Notes under the pieces: model-generated
The model's database searches: none
The model's input: the letters and a program-made list of their open reading frames with translations, nothing else
Told to the model about the DNA's origin: nothing
Position numbers and translations under genes: made by a program
In this document: positions 24,601-35,900 of the stretch, one piece after another
How positions within the stretch are numbered: the stretch's first letter is position 1
Layout of the letters: every line of letters begins with the position of its first letter
Assembly (NCBI GenBank): GCA_038496675.1
Contig: CM076660.1
Coordinates: forward strand, 17,228,038-17,292,037
Reading direction: 5' to 3'
DNA: 64,000 nt
Source of the DNA: Rachycentron canadum
Taxonomy: Eukaryota > Chordata > Actinopteri > Carangiformes > Rachycentridae

Positions 24601-27600
24601 GAGGCTATTGAATTAAAGCTCTTTTAAATTAACGTTGACTAGACTAGAACCAGACTAGTTCTATTTATCACATATTAATATACAGTATGGAGTTAAGTCA
24701 ATAGCAGGTGATAGGCCAGCTGCCATGTTACTGCCAAAGAAGGCCCAGGGCTGGCTGCTGGAGAAATGATGCCTTGTGGCCAGCAGATGGCAGATTGAAA
24801 CGCACTACCAAAGTGTTTCAAGTCAAACTAGCAAAACTAATGTGGATGAAGTTCTTACAATTTAAACTAATTTTATAGTCACCTGGGTTGTTCATTGACT
24901 AACAGATGATTCACCTAATAAAGAACAAAATGCTTTTAAAAAGTAGGCAAGGAAAGATTGATAGAAAAGAAATCAAACCCATCAAGGTACCACCCAGGCG
25001 AAATGGAAAGCAAATGGACCACAAGACCAAAGCTAAGTGCGTATCCTGCCAGTCATGTTATTACCTCACAGGCTCGGGATCGACTCTGCAGGTTGGGGAT
25101 GATCTTCATTGTGACAACTCCATTGGTTTCTTTCTGTATGTAAAGAGGTGAAATTTAAAAAAAATTGCATCAACTGTAGTACCAGAGTGATTGTTAATAA
25201 AACAAGTTAAAGGTATGGACTTACCAGAATCTTTTGTAGCTGGTCTACAGTTTGGTTTGTGACACTTTTCCCATTGATTTCTGCTATTTCATCCCCTTCA
25301 TGTAAGGACCCTGGAGAGAAGAGGAAACCACACGTGTAGTGTAGAAGCTCCACATATGCTCCTCTCTGATCCAGCTCAGGCTTTGTACTTGCAGTTATTA
25401 TGGCTCTAATGTGTACTAGCAGCTACATATGTATTCTCCAGAGAGAAAAAAGCTGAAGACGAGGAAAAGCCAAGAGAACCCTTTGTCATTTATCATCTTC
25501 ACCATTACAGTAGAAATAGATTTTTATTTAGATCGTTGCCAACAATAATCCAAACCCTCATCTGACTTGTATATATGGTGTATATATTGGTATATTGTGT
25601 CCTGAGATTTGTAAATTATCTGTTGACCGAAATACACGTGAGACATTTCGTTGATCGTCTAATCGTACAATGACCTTTCAGGACATGTCACCCTCTCCCT
25701 GCAGTACACACAGATGCTCCTGCTATTTGCTGGAAGTGGGACAAACTATGGACCTTTGGGGTAAAGAACTTCTAACACACAGCAGTTCAGCAAACTCACT
25801 CCAAACTAACACTTAAAGCAAATCAATATGTGATTAATTACCTTGTCTATGGATCATGCCCCCATGTAATATTCTGGCCACAGTGCACCTTTGCTTGTCG
25901 TTGAGCTTCAGGGTGACACCCTACAGGCAAAAACCACAGACAGTGAGGAGGATTTAGCAACACTAATGTGAAACAAATATATGAGCGTGTATGTATGCGT
26001 GTGTGTGTTTGTGTGGAGAGGCAGATAGTTTACCATCGGCTCTGAAGGATTCTTTTCAAATGCTACTTCTCTCATCCTGGTCAGCTCTGTGCCATTCATG
26101 TGTTTAGCACTGCCATTGGTGTAAACCTCGGCTCCCTTATTTTCATAGGTTTGCATAGCTGCCTGTTAAAAAAAAATAAGAGAAAAAAAAGTTTACTACA
26201 TGAATTAAACTTTGCTCAAAGCGGAAGACCATGCAGATCATTTTAAAACATTGTTCCTAAGAGTCACAGTCAGATGATGTGGGCAGATTGGATCATTATC
26301 ACACTGGCATTTCCAATAACTGCAGTGGGAGCTTTCTGCTGATGTGCGCCAACAGCTATGTTTCATTTGCAGTTTCAACATATGTTCGAGGTTGAAAATT
26401 AACCCAGTGTTATAACACCTCATTAACCTCATCCAGCGATCTGGTCCACCAGGTTCATGTGGTCATGGATACCACTAGTCTCACCAGGCCATCACATCAG
26501 AAAAGGCATTAATGTAAGGAAACTGAATCTTCATGGAAAATCTTACAAATTCATCAGACTTTGGTATGGACATGAAAGAAAAGCCCAGCAGCTGGTTTTG
26601 TGGATTCACGCTGTGCTCTTACACCTAAATGAACCCAAAGAAGAGTCTAAAAGCTGGAAAAACCACAGTGTCAACAAAGGTGGTCTCTAGTCCAGACCAC
26701 TGCCAGTGGTCCTCTGACAAATCCTGGCAGTAAGAAAATGGGGGATCACACTAAAATGTACCAATACAAAGTTAAAATATCCTCTAATGACACCTGCGAA
26801 ATTCATAGTTTGTGGACGGCACTCACGTATATAATAGAGCAATGAATGTACAGTATCAAAACTTTAGAAATGTCTCACTTAACTGACACGATAACCTGCA
26901 TCAGCACTACATTTCTGCATAAAAATGACACATCAGCGCTGCCTCAGCAAAAAATATATTATCTGTCTTCCAGCATCAGCACTACAATAAACCAATAAAT
27001 ATCATTATCGCCCTCCTCCACATCCCCTATAACCTCAGCCCTATGACAGCGCCCATATCAGCAGTTTGGTAAGACTATCATCTTTGACAAGTATGTGTGT
27101 GCACCACAACTGTGCTCATAAACATGTGGCTAAATGACCATCCTTAGCCTATAAGGAAAGAACAGTGATGATTTCATAAACTGTTGAAGGACTTTAGGAA
27201 AATAGGAGAATAACTTTTCCTATTTTTGTATTGATAGTTAGAGACGGTGAGTCAAGAGAAGCCAGAACGTGGGAGCTGTGAGAGCTTTTCTCAGCAGCAC
27301 GATAGTTATCTAGCAGCTCCTGTGCTGTTATATGTGAGGACTGTAGGGAGGGGAGAGGGAGTTTTTGGATGGGGTCCCATGGTGCGCAGATGAAATTACA
27401 TCCTCAGAGGAAAGGAATCTATACAGCATTATTACTGCAGAAGAAAAAACACCACATACATACAATATCTACTCTAGCACAGCTCTCACACAGTGATTTG
27501 TATCTCTGTGATAATGGTTTACTTGTTATTTCTATTCTAACAGCAACCTGTTTTAATTTAGGGCTCCTCTCTCCAAAGACACCAGGAAATAAAATGCGTG

Positions 27601-29985
27601 GTTCTGAGGGAGAATTATACAAACAAACAAAAAACGGGGCAAAAAGACCAAAAATGGTGTGTGAACCCAATATATGTGGAGATAACTGATTTACAAACGT
27701 TGGCTAACATGGAACGGGCAAAGGTCAAATCTAACGGTCAAATATTATCATTGTACGGTTGCGTGATTAGATTTGCATTAGCACTAAGAGGCCTCTTTAA
27801 TTAAAGGTGTCTCATCATCATTCTGACAATGGGCCCCGTCTCTCACACGATCAGAGTGTAAAGAGATAAACACATAATTAAAGGGCATTTGTCTCCTTTG
27901 TCACAACGTGTTTCAATCACTGTTGACAGTCAACATATGCTGCTGGATCTGGGGGCAGGAAACCCTTTTCAGAAACTTGAATACCAGTTCTGGGTGTGGA
28001 GAAGCAACAGGATAAACAAACAGCTGGTTGAGCAGAGAGCTTCCTGTTCTGGACATTTGCTCTTTGCTTTATTTGAAGTAGGTTCATTAGCTCAAACTGA
28101 ATGAGTACATTTCAGAAAGACAATCCATAAAACCTTGTTTCTACTGTTCTACCAGTAGTGGACACTCAGTGCTAAGACCTCATTTGATTGATTATGTTAT
28201 AATGCAGCCTTTTGTCTTCTTCCTCTTCAGATGCTTTGCTGATTCAAGTAGAGAAATATTAATTATTAATCCTCTCCAGCCCTTAGGATTGAGGATGGAT
28301 CTCCTGCCAACAGGATAAGATGTATTGATCTCATCTAGGAGCACAATTGGAGATCAATATTTGACCTATATGGGACTCAGAAAGAAAGGAACAGCTTGGG
28401 TTATGGTCCTATCCAATAAACCCAAACCTTTAACAGCTCCAGCCTCTTGAGCACAGGCTGGAACTATTTGAACAGATTAAGGGTTTCAAAAAGTAGGACA
28501 TTCAGAGCTCCATCTCTTGCTTTGCCTGAAGCCAGACTTCTCTAAACCTGTCAGGGTTTTCATATTAAGGTCACGTGGCAGGTAGTGGCAGTAAAAAGTG
28601 CGGCCAGAGCAAGATGTCATGTCGCTGTTCTTGAGTGTATATGCTACGCAGAAGGAAAGACATGCATGGATGCCTGTGTATGTAAAGGGCTGGTGCACAA
28701 ATCTTGAGTCTGAAGTATTTGAAGTGGTCTCCAACAACACAGCAGAACAGGCTTGGTCACTTCACTCACTTTAACCCAATTAAAGATAAAGAATCCATAA
28801 GACAGTTTGATAAACTTAATACACAATAGCCCTCATTGTGACATAATAGACCATGTGACCTCACTTCAGACTTCAGAGATTTCACAAATCAGCACTGAGC
28901 AGAAGAACGCACTGGCAAGACTGTAGCTCAAGGCTATTGGGGAAAAAAAAAAAAAAAAAAACTGCTGACATCAGGAAAGGAGTTTCCTCCCTTCACCGTT
29001 TCCCTCAGTAGCTGTGTGCTAACTTTACAAATTCACAGACGAAGTCCATCACCAAGATTCCCCCTCGGTATCAATGGCTGCCAAATCCAAGACCAGGGGT
29101 CGTGGAGGGATTAAATTAGGTTTCACTCAGCCTGAAAAGCTGATGCAGTGTCTCAGCAGCTTCACGAAATGAGACGGAGTTAGTGTGAAAACAAGTTTGA
29201 ACAGAAGAGCCTGATACAGTGTGAGGTGGTAAACAGCACTGTTGACATTAACCCCTCAGCTGCAGCTCAGGCCACAGCTGCAGGCAGAATTACACAGCAA
29301 CTGGACTCGCATCAACTCTCTTCCCCTTCAGTCTGCCTTCTTTCATATAGCACAACAGCAGCCCTGGGAAGAATAAAGGGCCTGTTGGAGGTTACCGTCA
29401 CATGTTAACATGATTATTATGGGGCTGACACATTTAATACAATTTGTGCAGCTCTGTTGTCGACTCTGGATGTGGCCTGGTTCGGTTCAGTTTGTCACAT
29501 GATTCCCACAGGCAGTTTCAGGGGGAATTGCAGAAGTGAAAACTGCGAATGCGATGTCTAGTGGATTCCACCAAAGGCTGAGCCAGCGAGACAGTGAGGT
29601 GCTAACACGGGGGTTTACGTGCCCAGGCCGTTGTTTAGGAAATCGACACATGCAGCCGCTGTGAGTAGTTTTCTGGAGACGGAGCGGGCTCTATTTTTAG
29701 AGACGTAGTCGATGAACAAACAACAGTCATGTGCTCCCGTCTCTGCTTCCCGGAAGCGAACATGTACAGCAAAAACTGGGGAGGTGGGGTGCACGCACGC
29801 ACACACAAAAACAAAAGAAAGCACACAACACAACACAACAAAAGGTAAAAACAGCAGCCTACCATGTCAGACTTTGGTTTGTTTTGGAGGAGCTGCTCCA
29901 GGTAGAGATCGGAGAGGGCTGTCCGGACGCTGTTGACAGACTCCAGTATGACAGCCGGTTCGTTTTTATTGGATTTTAACGTCAT
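21695..29985 (-). CDS. mpp1: MAGUK p55 subfamily member 1 (55 kDa erythrocyte membrane protein)
   Basis: Palmitoylated scaffold linking membrane proteins to the spectrin-actin skeleton through protein 4.1. Coding exons, minus strand: 29985-29863, 26162-26034, 25920-25842, 25310-25225, 25133-25065, 23469-23273, 23149-23046, 22953-22873, 22724-22644, 22558-22356, 22039-21965, 21871-21695. All are GT-AG with continuous phase and give 467 aa, against 466 in human MPP1. The N-terminus has [10 protein letters not shown] and no full L27 domain. PDZ covers about 70-155. SH3 covers about 163-228 ([13 protein letters not shown]). The HOOK segment at about 240-262 carries [15 protein letters not shown] for 4.1 binding. 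The guanylate kinase-like domain runs from about 282 to the end ([10 protein letters not shown]). Its P-loop reads GAPGVGRR at 290-297, lacking the Lys needed for catalysis, as usual for MAGUKs. The donor after exon 6 (GTACAT) is weak. Confidence 0.97.
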
Positions 29986-30360
29986 CTCTCCCTGTTGGCT
30001 AGAAAAAAAAAAAAAAGAAAAAAAAAAAAAAAAAACCTGTGCGAACTCGACGTGCCCCCGGCTCAAGGTCCGCAGGAGGCTGGCCCGAATAAAAAAATGC
30101 TTGCGGGAGAGGAAACCGCTGATAAGGAGCCCTGGCGATGAGATAAGACAGTCCGGGATAAAGGTCCAAGGCTTTTCTTTTTTTTTTTTGATCGGCAGCA
30201 GGTGAGGTGCGGGAGGTATCTGCGGCGGGGACACCGCTGACAAAGCAAGTAAACATGCAAGTGACTGCTGCGTGGAGGGCAGGCTCGTGATGCCTTCACG
30301 CGCTCCCCGCGAGCTCCAAAATCTCAGCGTTCGACTCGGCTCGTTTTCATTACCACGCGC
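29986..30360 (-). promoter_or_regulatory. mpp1 5' untranslated region and CpG-rich promoter
   Basis: CpG-rich DNA directly upstream of the mpp1 start codon. On the transcript strand a T-rich tract (about 36 bases, 30,001-30,036) is followed by CTAG and CCAACAG only a few bases before the ATG. This looks like a strong splice acceptor, so the start codon may be in exon 2 with a noncoding first exon near 30.1-30.3 kb. Transcription start not determined. Confidence 0.45.
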
Positions 30361-31048
30361 CGACCTTTATAATAAACCACAATACACCGTGTGTCCGTTT
30401 TTCATCATTTATTTATTCACCCCTCGCTCAGTTTCTCATAGGGTATAGCTATTTAGGTGTAACTGCTATCGTGTTGTGTTTATGCACAAGCTGGCTAGTT
30501 GTTTTGTGGTGCAGATCCATTCACTTGTGTCTATTAGTCAATTATTTAATTAAGTAATTAAGTCTGTTAACAAGGAAAGAGTGGAAGCAAATCATGTTAC
30601 TGTCTAGTTGCCTTTCTCTGTTTCAGTCACTGGAGTATTGGCCCAGAGGTCAGTCCACATTTTCTCACATTTTAATTGTACATATGCAGCATTTCTATTT
30701 ACCTACAATAAACGTGTGAATAGTGGTACCAGAAATATCGTGGATAACAATTTCCCAACAATGAAACATCACCTACATCGTTAAAAGCGCTGCTGTGTCG
30801 TTTCAGCAAACAATCCACTTTTCTGTTTTTCATTTTAAGTAGCCTAATTCGTTGACAAAAAGAAAAACAAAAGAAACAAAAAAAACCAAAACAAAACAAA
30901 AACTGGCGAACTGCTAGATTTCCCGACAGTTCATGAATGCAACATTACCGCAGCGTTCTCAGCACCGTCAGGCAACAAGGAAGCGAAATAACGAAGTCAT
31001 ACAGCGGCTCACAGCGATACACCCGGCAGCACTGTTATTGTCTGGGTG

Positions 31049-31083
<35 letters not shown>

Positions 31084-32600
31084 TCAACAGTCTCCAGTGA
31101 CACTTCTCCAGTTACACGATTTATTCACCGACACCACATGGTAACAATGCTGCAGCGCGCAGGGGTAAGATGTTGCAACTCCATTGTTGCAACAAGGGAG
31201 TTGCGTCCGTATTTAGCTCCGGGGCCATAAATCACATATGAATGCGCAGTTTCCCGCATTGAATGCCTTTTATTTGTACAACAGCAATGAGTGGATTCAA
31301 TTTACTGATGTATGTGTAAATATTTTACAAATGAGTTGTCTTACATGTTTCCAGTCCCTTTAACTACATACCCAGATTAAATATGCAATTTTCCTGAAAT
31401 AATATCAAAGAGTGGGACAGATACTACACAGATCTGCCACCTGATGACAGGAAGTGCACACTGTCTTTGGCATCTCTGTACAAATCACTCCTGTATCTGT
31501 GTGACCTCTTTATTTTATGGGTGACTCCTTGTTGTGTACAGCTTGGACGTGCTATTGTGTTTTGAATGTGATTGTGCATTATTTGAACTGAACTTCATGA
31601 AGTGTGCAGTAAGGCCAAGACTGTGCTGCACGAACAGCTGAGCCCCGATCTTCACAATGAAGCACACTAACACAAAAACAGACTCAACAAAACTGTGACC
31701 TATTCAGCTAGGTCACAGTGTTAGCTTCCAGACAAGCTAGGGGCCTCCAGAGGGAGCCAATGTACACTTTTGTATCAGCGTCCACCTTAGTCCTCATTGG
31801 GAGGTCAGAGAGCAAAATCCAAGCATCACCTCTGCTGCTCATGTGTTCTCCACAGTCAGTCTGGAAATGAAAGCAGATCCTGTGACAGTGACTAAAGACG
31901 CGCTTCAGTTTCCCAGTATTTTATGCTGTCAGGCTCGCTTGCTTCCGTCACAGTTTTATCGGGGTCATGTAGCATCACTGATATTTCACGTCAGGCCCAG
32001 TTACCCTCCTTCTAATCACTGGTTGCCCTCAGAGCTTCCAGCCTCTGCTCAGGCTTTCCTGCACTATGTTACAGCTGGGACATGAACTGAATCCACCTCA
32101 GATAAAAAAAAAAACAGCTAAAACAACTATTTCACACAGGAAATGCTGGAAGCAGAGTTAATGGCAACATTTTTGACATAAAAAGAACAAAAATAAGTAA
32201 AGAAAAGATAAAGAATTTCAACACTGAGAAGAATAATGGCTGAATGTCTTTTAGCAGCTCCACTTTCTGGGTCCTGGTACTGTGCAAGGTGCTTCACAGT
32301 GGCTTCACTGTAATGGCTCACCAAGACACCTGAATATAATAGTTACACCTGGTGGTGTTGGTGGTGTTAGCCTGCCCCTGTTGTTTGCTGCATGGTGGCT
32401 AACTCGGCTAAACTAGTGTATCCTTTAATTTCAAAGACAAACATGCTCCTGGGAAATGTAGTGTCGGATCCAGTGCTCTGTGAGTCTGTCTGGTTTAATG
32501 TCAGGATATCTGAGCCTCGGCTGCACCAACTCTGACCATTAAACAAAAACAAAAACAAGGCCGTGTGTCCTCAGATCTAACAACGACTGAGTTTCCCACT
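30361..32600. other. Intergenic DNA between divergent mpp1 and tmlhe
   Basis: No exon recognised. It contains a pure A run of about 26 near 31,052-31,079, a moderately CpG-rich patch at 30,900-31,230, and an everted TGACCT/AGGTCA repeat at 31,692-31,719. An 80-codon frame at 31,843-32,085 has no splice context and no recognisable motif. Confidence 0.45.
31692..31719. promoter_or_regulatory. 10-bp inverted repeat forming an everted nuclear-receptor half-site pair
   Basis: ACTGTGACCT and AGGTCACAGT flank an 8-base spacer. The inner hexamers TGACCT and AGGTCA are consensus nuclear-receptor half sites in everted orientation (ER8). It lies about 1.2 kb upstream of tmlhe and 1.7 kb upstream of mpp1. 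Function is inferred only from the motif. Confidence 0.3.
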
Positions 32601-32916
32601 TTAATGTCTTTAGTTACCAAATAACTCGGCAGCGTCCAGTGACGTCAGAGACGTGGTCAACGGGATGTTGTGAACATCCGGGTACTCGACGGTAACTACG
32701 CCGGGGCCAGGCCGCCGGGGCCACAGTCTGGCTCCGGTTCCACACCGCACCGACCATCAGTGGTCTCGGGCTGTCCCCAGATCAAAGGTTCGCTGGTGTG
32801 ACAGTGAAGCCCACATAAAGACCTGTCCTCTCGCGGACCGGGGCTGAGACTGCACGGTACATTGTTGTTGTTTTGGGTTTTTTTTAAGTGATCGAGAATT
32901 GTGTTTGTATTCCGGG
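32601..32916 (+). promoter_or_regulatory. tmlhe CpG-rich promoter and 5' untranslated region
   Basis: CpG-dense DNA directly upstream of the tmlhe start. It includes a full palindromic CRE (TGACGTCA, 32,640-32,647) and a short inverted repeat GGATGTT-GTG-AACATCC at 32,663-32,679. No TATA box is evident, consistent with a housekeeping-type CpG promoter. Confidence 0.5.
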
Positions 32917-35900
32917 ATGTTTGGTGCGCTAAAGAAGAGCCTGTGGCCTGCGCTGAGACAAGCCCAGCAGCTGCCCGGGCTCAGAGACAGCCCGGCCCTG
33001 TGGAGGCTCACGGTGCAGAGCCGCGCCTGCGCTCGGACGCCTGCAGCCCTGCAGCCACGCGACGACTGTCTCGGTGAGTGTCCTGACCGCACGGAGACAA
33101 ACCCTGTCCGGCCCCCGCTAATGAAATAACCCATGCATGTGAAAACACCACAGTGCTCAACTACGGGGGGGCGTCGATGCAGCTGAACTACGTGTGGCTG
33201 CGGGACCACTGCCGCTCCGACTCGGCATACAACTCCAAAACCAACCAGAGAAACCTGGACACCGGCAGCATCGACCTCAGCATCCGGCCCGACAGCAGCA
33301 CAGTGGAAGATGGTCATCTGGTCCTCACGTGTGAGTCATTGGGAGGGGGCTCATGTCCACCACTGTCTGCACTGTTACTCCATTAAATCATTGAAAATAA
33401 TAGTATTGTAATGATAGTAATGTCATTAGGAAAGGCCGTCTCACCAACTGGGTAAAGGGTTAGAGATACAGTCAATCACCATTCAATCAGTCATTATTAC
33501 AGCTCATGTGGTGCATATTCTCAATCTATGTGTATTTGCCAATCGCATTTTTGCATTTTTATCAAATCTGGCCATGTAGTTACAGCCACTGGGCTTGTAA
33601 ATGATGCTGCAGAGCACTACTTGACAAGAGCCAACAGAGAAAGATATGACTGGATGCAGAAAAGGTTCTTCAAGTTCCAGACAGAAGTTTCTGAGAAGAA
33701 AAACAAAAGTTGTCATTGTTACAGGTCAAGATAGAAACATTGCATTTACGTACAGTTAGATGTAATGTGTTGAATAGAACTATTGTATAACTTGTTGCAA
33801 ATTGCATTACAGCATTCATTATAAAATTACAATATATATATTTTTTAATTATTGCAGATAGTTACTGAGCATGCTGAGTAGACAAAAGTTTCTAAAACGT
33901 TCATTCAAATCATTTACAGCATGTAGCTTGAGGTCAGAGTCAATAATTCACTTTAAGCCAACCAATATTTGACACCTAGGAATTGTGTCTAACAACAGCT
34001 GCAATATCTCATCCATACATCTAAAGAACAAATCAAGATGTAATTAATCTGAGCCAATATAATTTATGGCATTCACATCTATTTCATTACACCACACAGT
34101 AGGGAATAGTTGTGATTCACTTCAGTAGTTTAGCATACAACCACTGCATATGAAATGTGAAGCTCTCCACACAGGCAAAGGAGAGGTGGACTTTCCCCCC
34201 TGTCATGATCATATTTTACTGTGTAAAGATGCGCTCTGTTGTCCTCTTTAATCCTCAGGGTGTTGTCAGGAGATGAAATAAGACTCTGGAGCCGTTTAAT
34301 CTGTAAACCATAAAAGGATATTCACACTTAAGTGAAGCATTATATAACCCACATTTAGATATCGACCCTTATCAGCATTCACTCGCTTGCATCGTCGTTC
34401 AGAGACTGGCAAACAGTCGACTTCCACATAGAAAAGATGAGACAGAAAAATAGAATATGTAACAAACTGAGACCGCCCCTCATTCAATACTGTATAGTCT
34501 TAGAATAATTGTGTTATATGTAAGTTGAAGTGTAGGATATTTGATTTCATGCCATAGCCTTGATGGGGCCCACAAGTACAACCTTAATACAACAAATTTG
34601 AATGTACCTTTGATTTCCTGTTAATGCTAACTGCATGAACAAGGTTAGATTGTGAGTCTTTACAAAGATGTGAGAGGGTTAAAGCAGATACGTTGAAACC
34701 CCGCTGCAGCAGTGGTTAAGAGGTTCAGGAAGAACCTCCTTTGGTTGTGATGTTTTGGTGGGTGGTGCAGTGGCTGTCCCTGAAACATTCCAACGTGCAC
34801 AATTCACTATTAATTCACTTTGCACTGCATTGAAAAAGAGAGATTCTGACTTGGCAGAAGCATCTTCTGTGGAAACTGATGTTTCAATCAGACGGTGTGA
34901 AGGACATTGCATGAAGTCAGCCATTATGGAGGATAATCAAGAAAAAACATCGCTCACAGAACTAAAGGATTAAACTTTGCCAGAGAACATGAAGAAAAGT
35001 GTGATGAATGTTGGCACCACATTCTTTCTCTGATGAAACCAAAATAAATTTGTCAGGAGCAGATTGGGTCCAATTTACAGCCCACCGTGAGGCCAGCCAT
35101 TTGGTTTCTGAACTACCATTTTGAAACTTTGAGTTAGTAAATTGGCTGTCGCCGTCTTGGGTTTTTTTTTTTTTTTTTTTGATTATTTTGAACTATATTT
35201 GGAGGATCCTGATTATCAGGCAGGTCACTCACTGTTAATCACACAGTATCCATGCACTAATGCACACCCTGCTTTATGGTCTAATTTTCTCTAAATGGGA
35301 ATATAATTTAGACTTGAAACTAGTGATTGAGAGCATAAACTCATTAGGAAAATGTTTACAGAGGTAACACAAAGTGAGGAGTGGACCCATTTTCCCATAG
35401 ACCTCTATACAGTCGGGCTTATTTTTACAACAAGTGGAGTCGGCCCTGATGGACAATAGACAGAAGACAGGTTTAAGGCTCTTCAGCATTGTATGGGTGG
35501 CACAGTGACTGTAGAGGGCTTTAAACATACAATTGTGTTGATGTGGAACTGCATGGGTGCAGAGGGCATAGGGCAGATGACATATATTGACACCACTATA
35601 TGATTTTTTTTTTTTTTGTTTATTTTATTTATTTTTGTTTACAAAAATGAAATGAAAAACAATGTTCCATCAGGACAGCGATCCAGAACACACTACAAAA
35701 ATCACACACAAGGGTTTGCAAAAGAGAGAAAAAGCGAAAACTATGATCTGGTCAAATGTGTCCCCTGGCCTCAGTCCAGCAGAAAACTGAAATATTTTAA
35801 AGTGGAGGGCAGAGCAACAAAAATCCCTCCAGCAAAAAGAATCATCAGTGAAGAATGGATGTTTGTGCAGGACTGGTATCATCCATGTCCAAGAGGATGG

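Noticed and set aside
32757..33317. 186-codon open frame on the minus strand
   Set aside because: It is the antisense shadow of the GC-rich first two tmlhe exons, whose plus-strand frame, splice sites and family match are decisive.
33528..33734. 68-codon plus-strand frame in tmlhe intron 2
   Set aside because: It has no acceptor/donor pair in phase with the gene. The exon junction 33,330 to 38,225 restores the conserved WPGGHVSRY without it.
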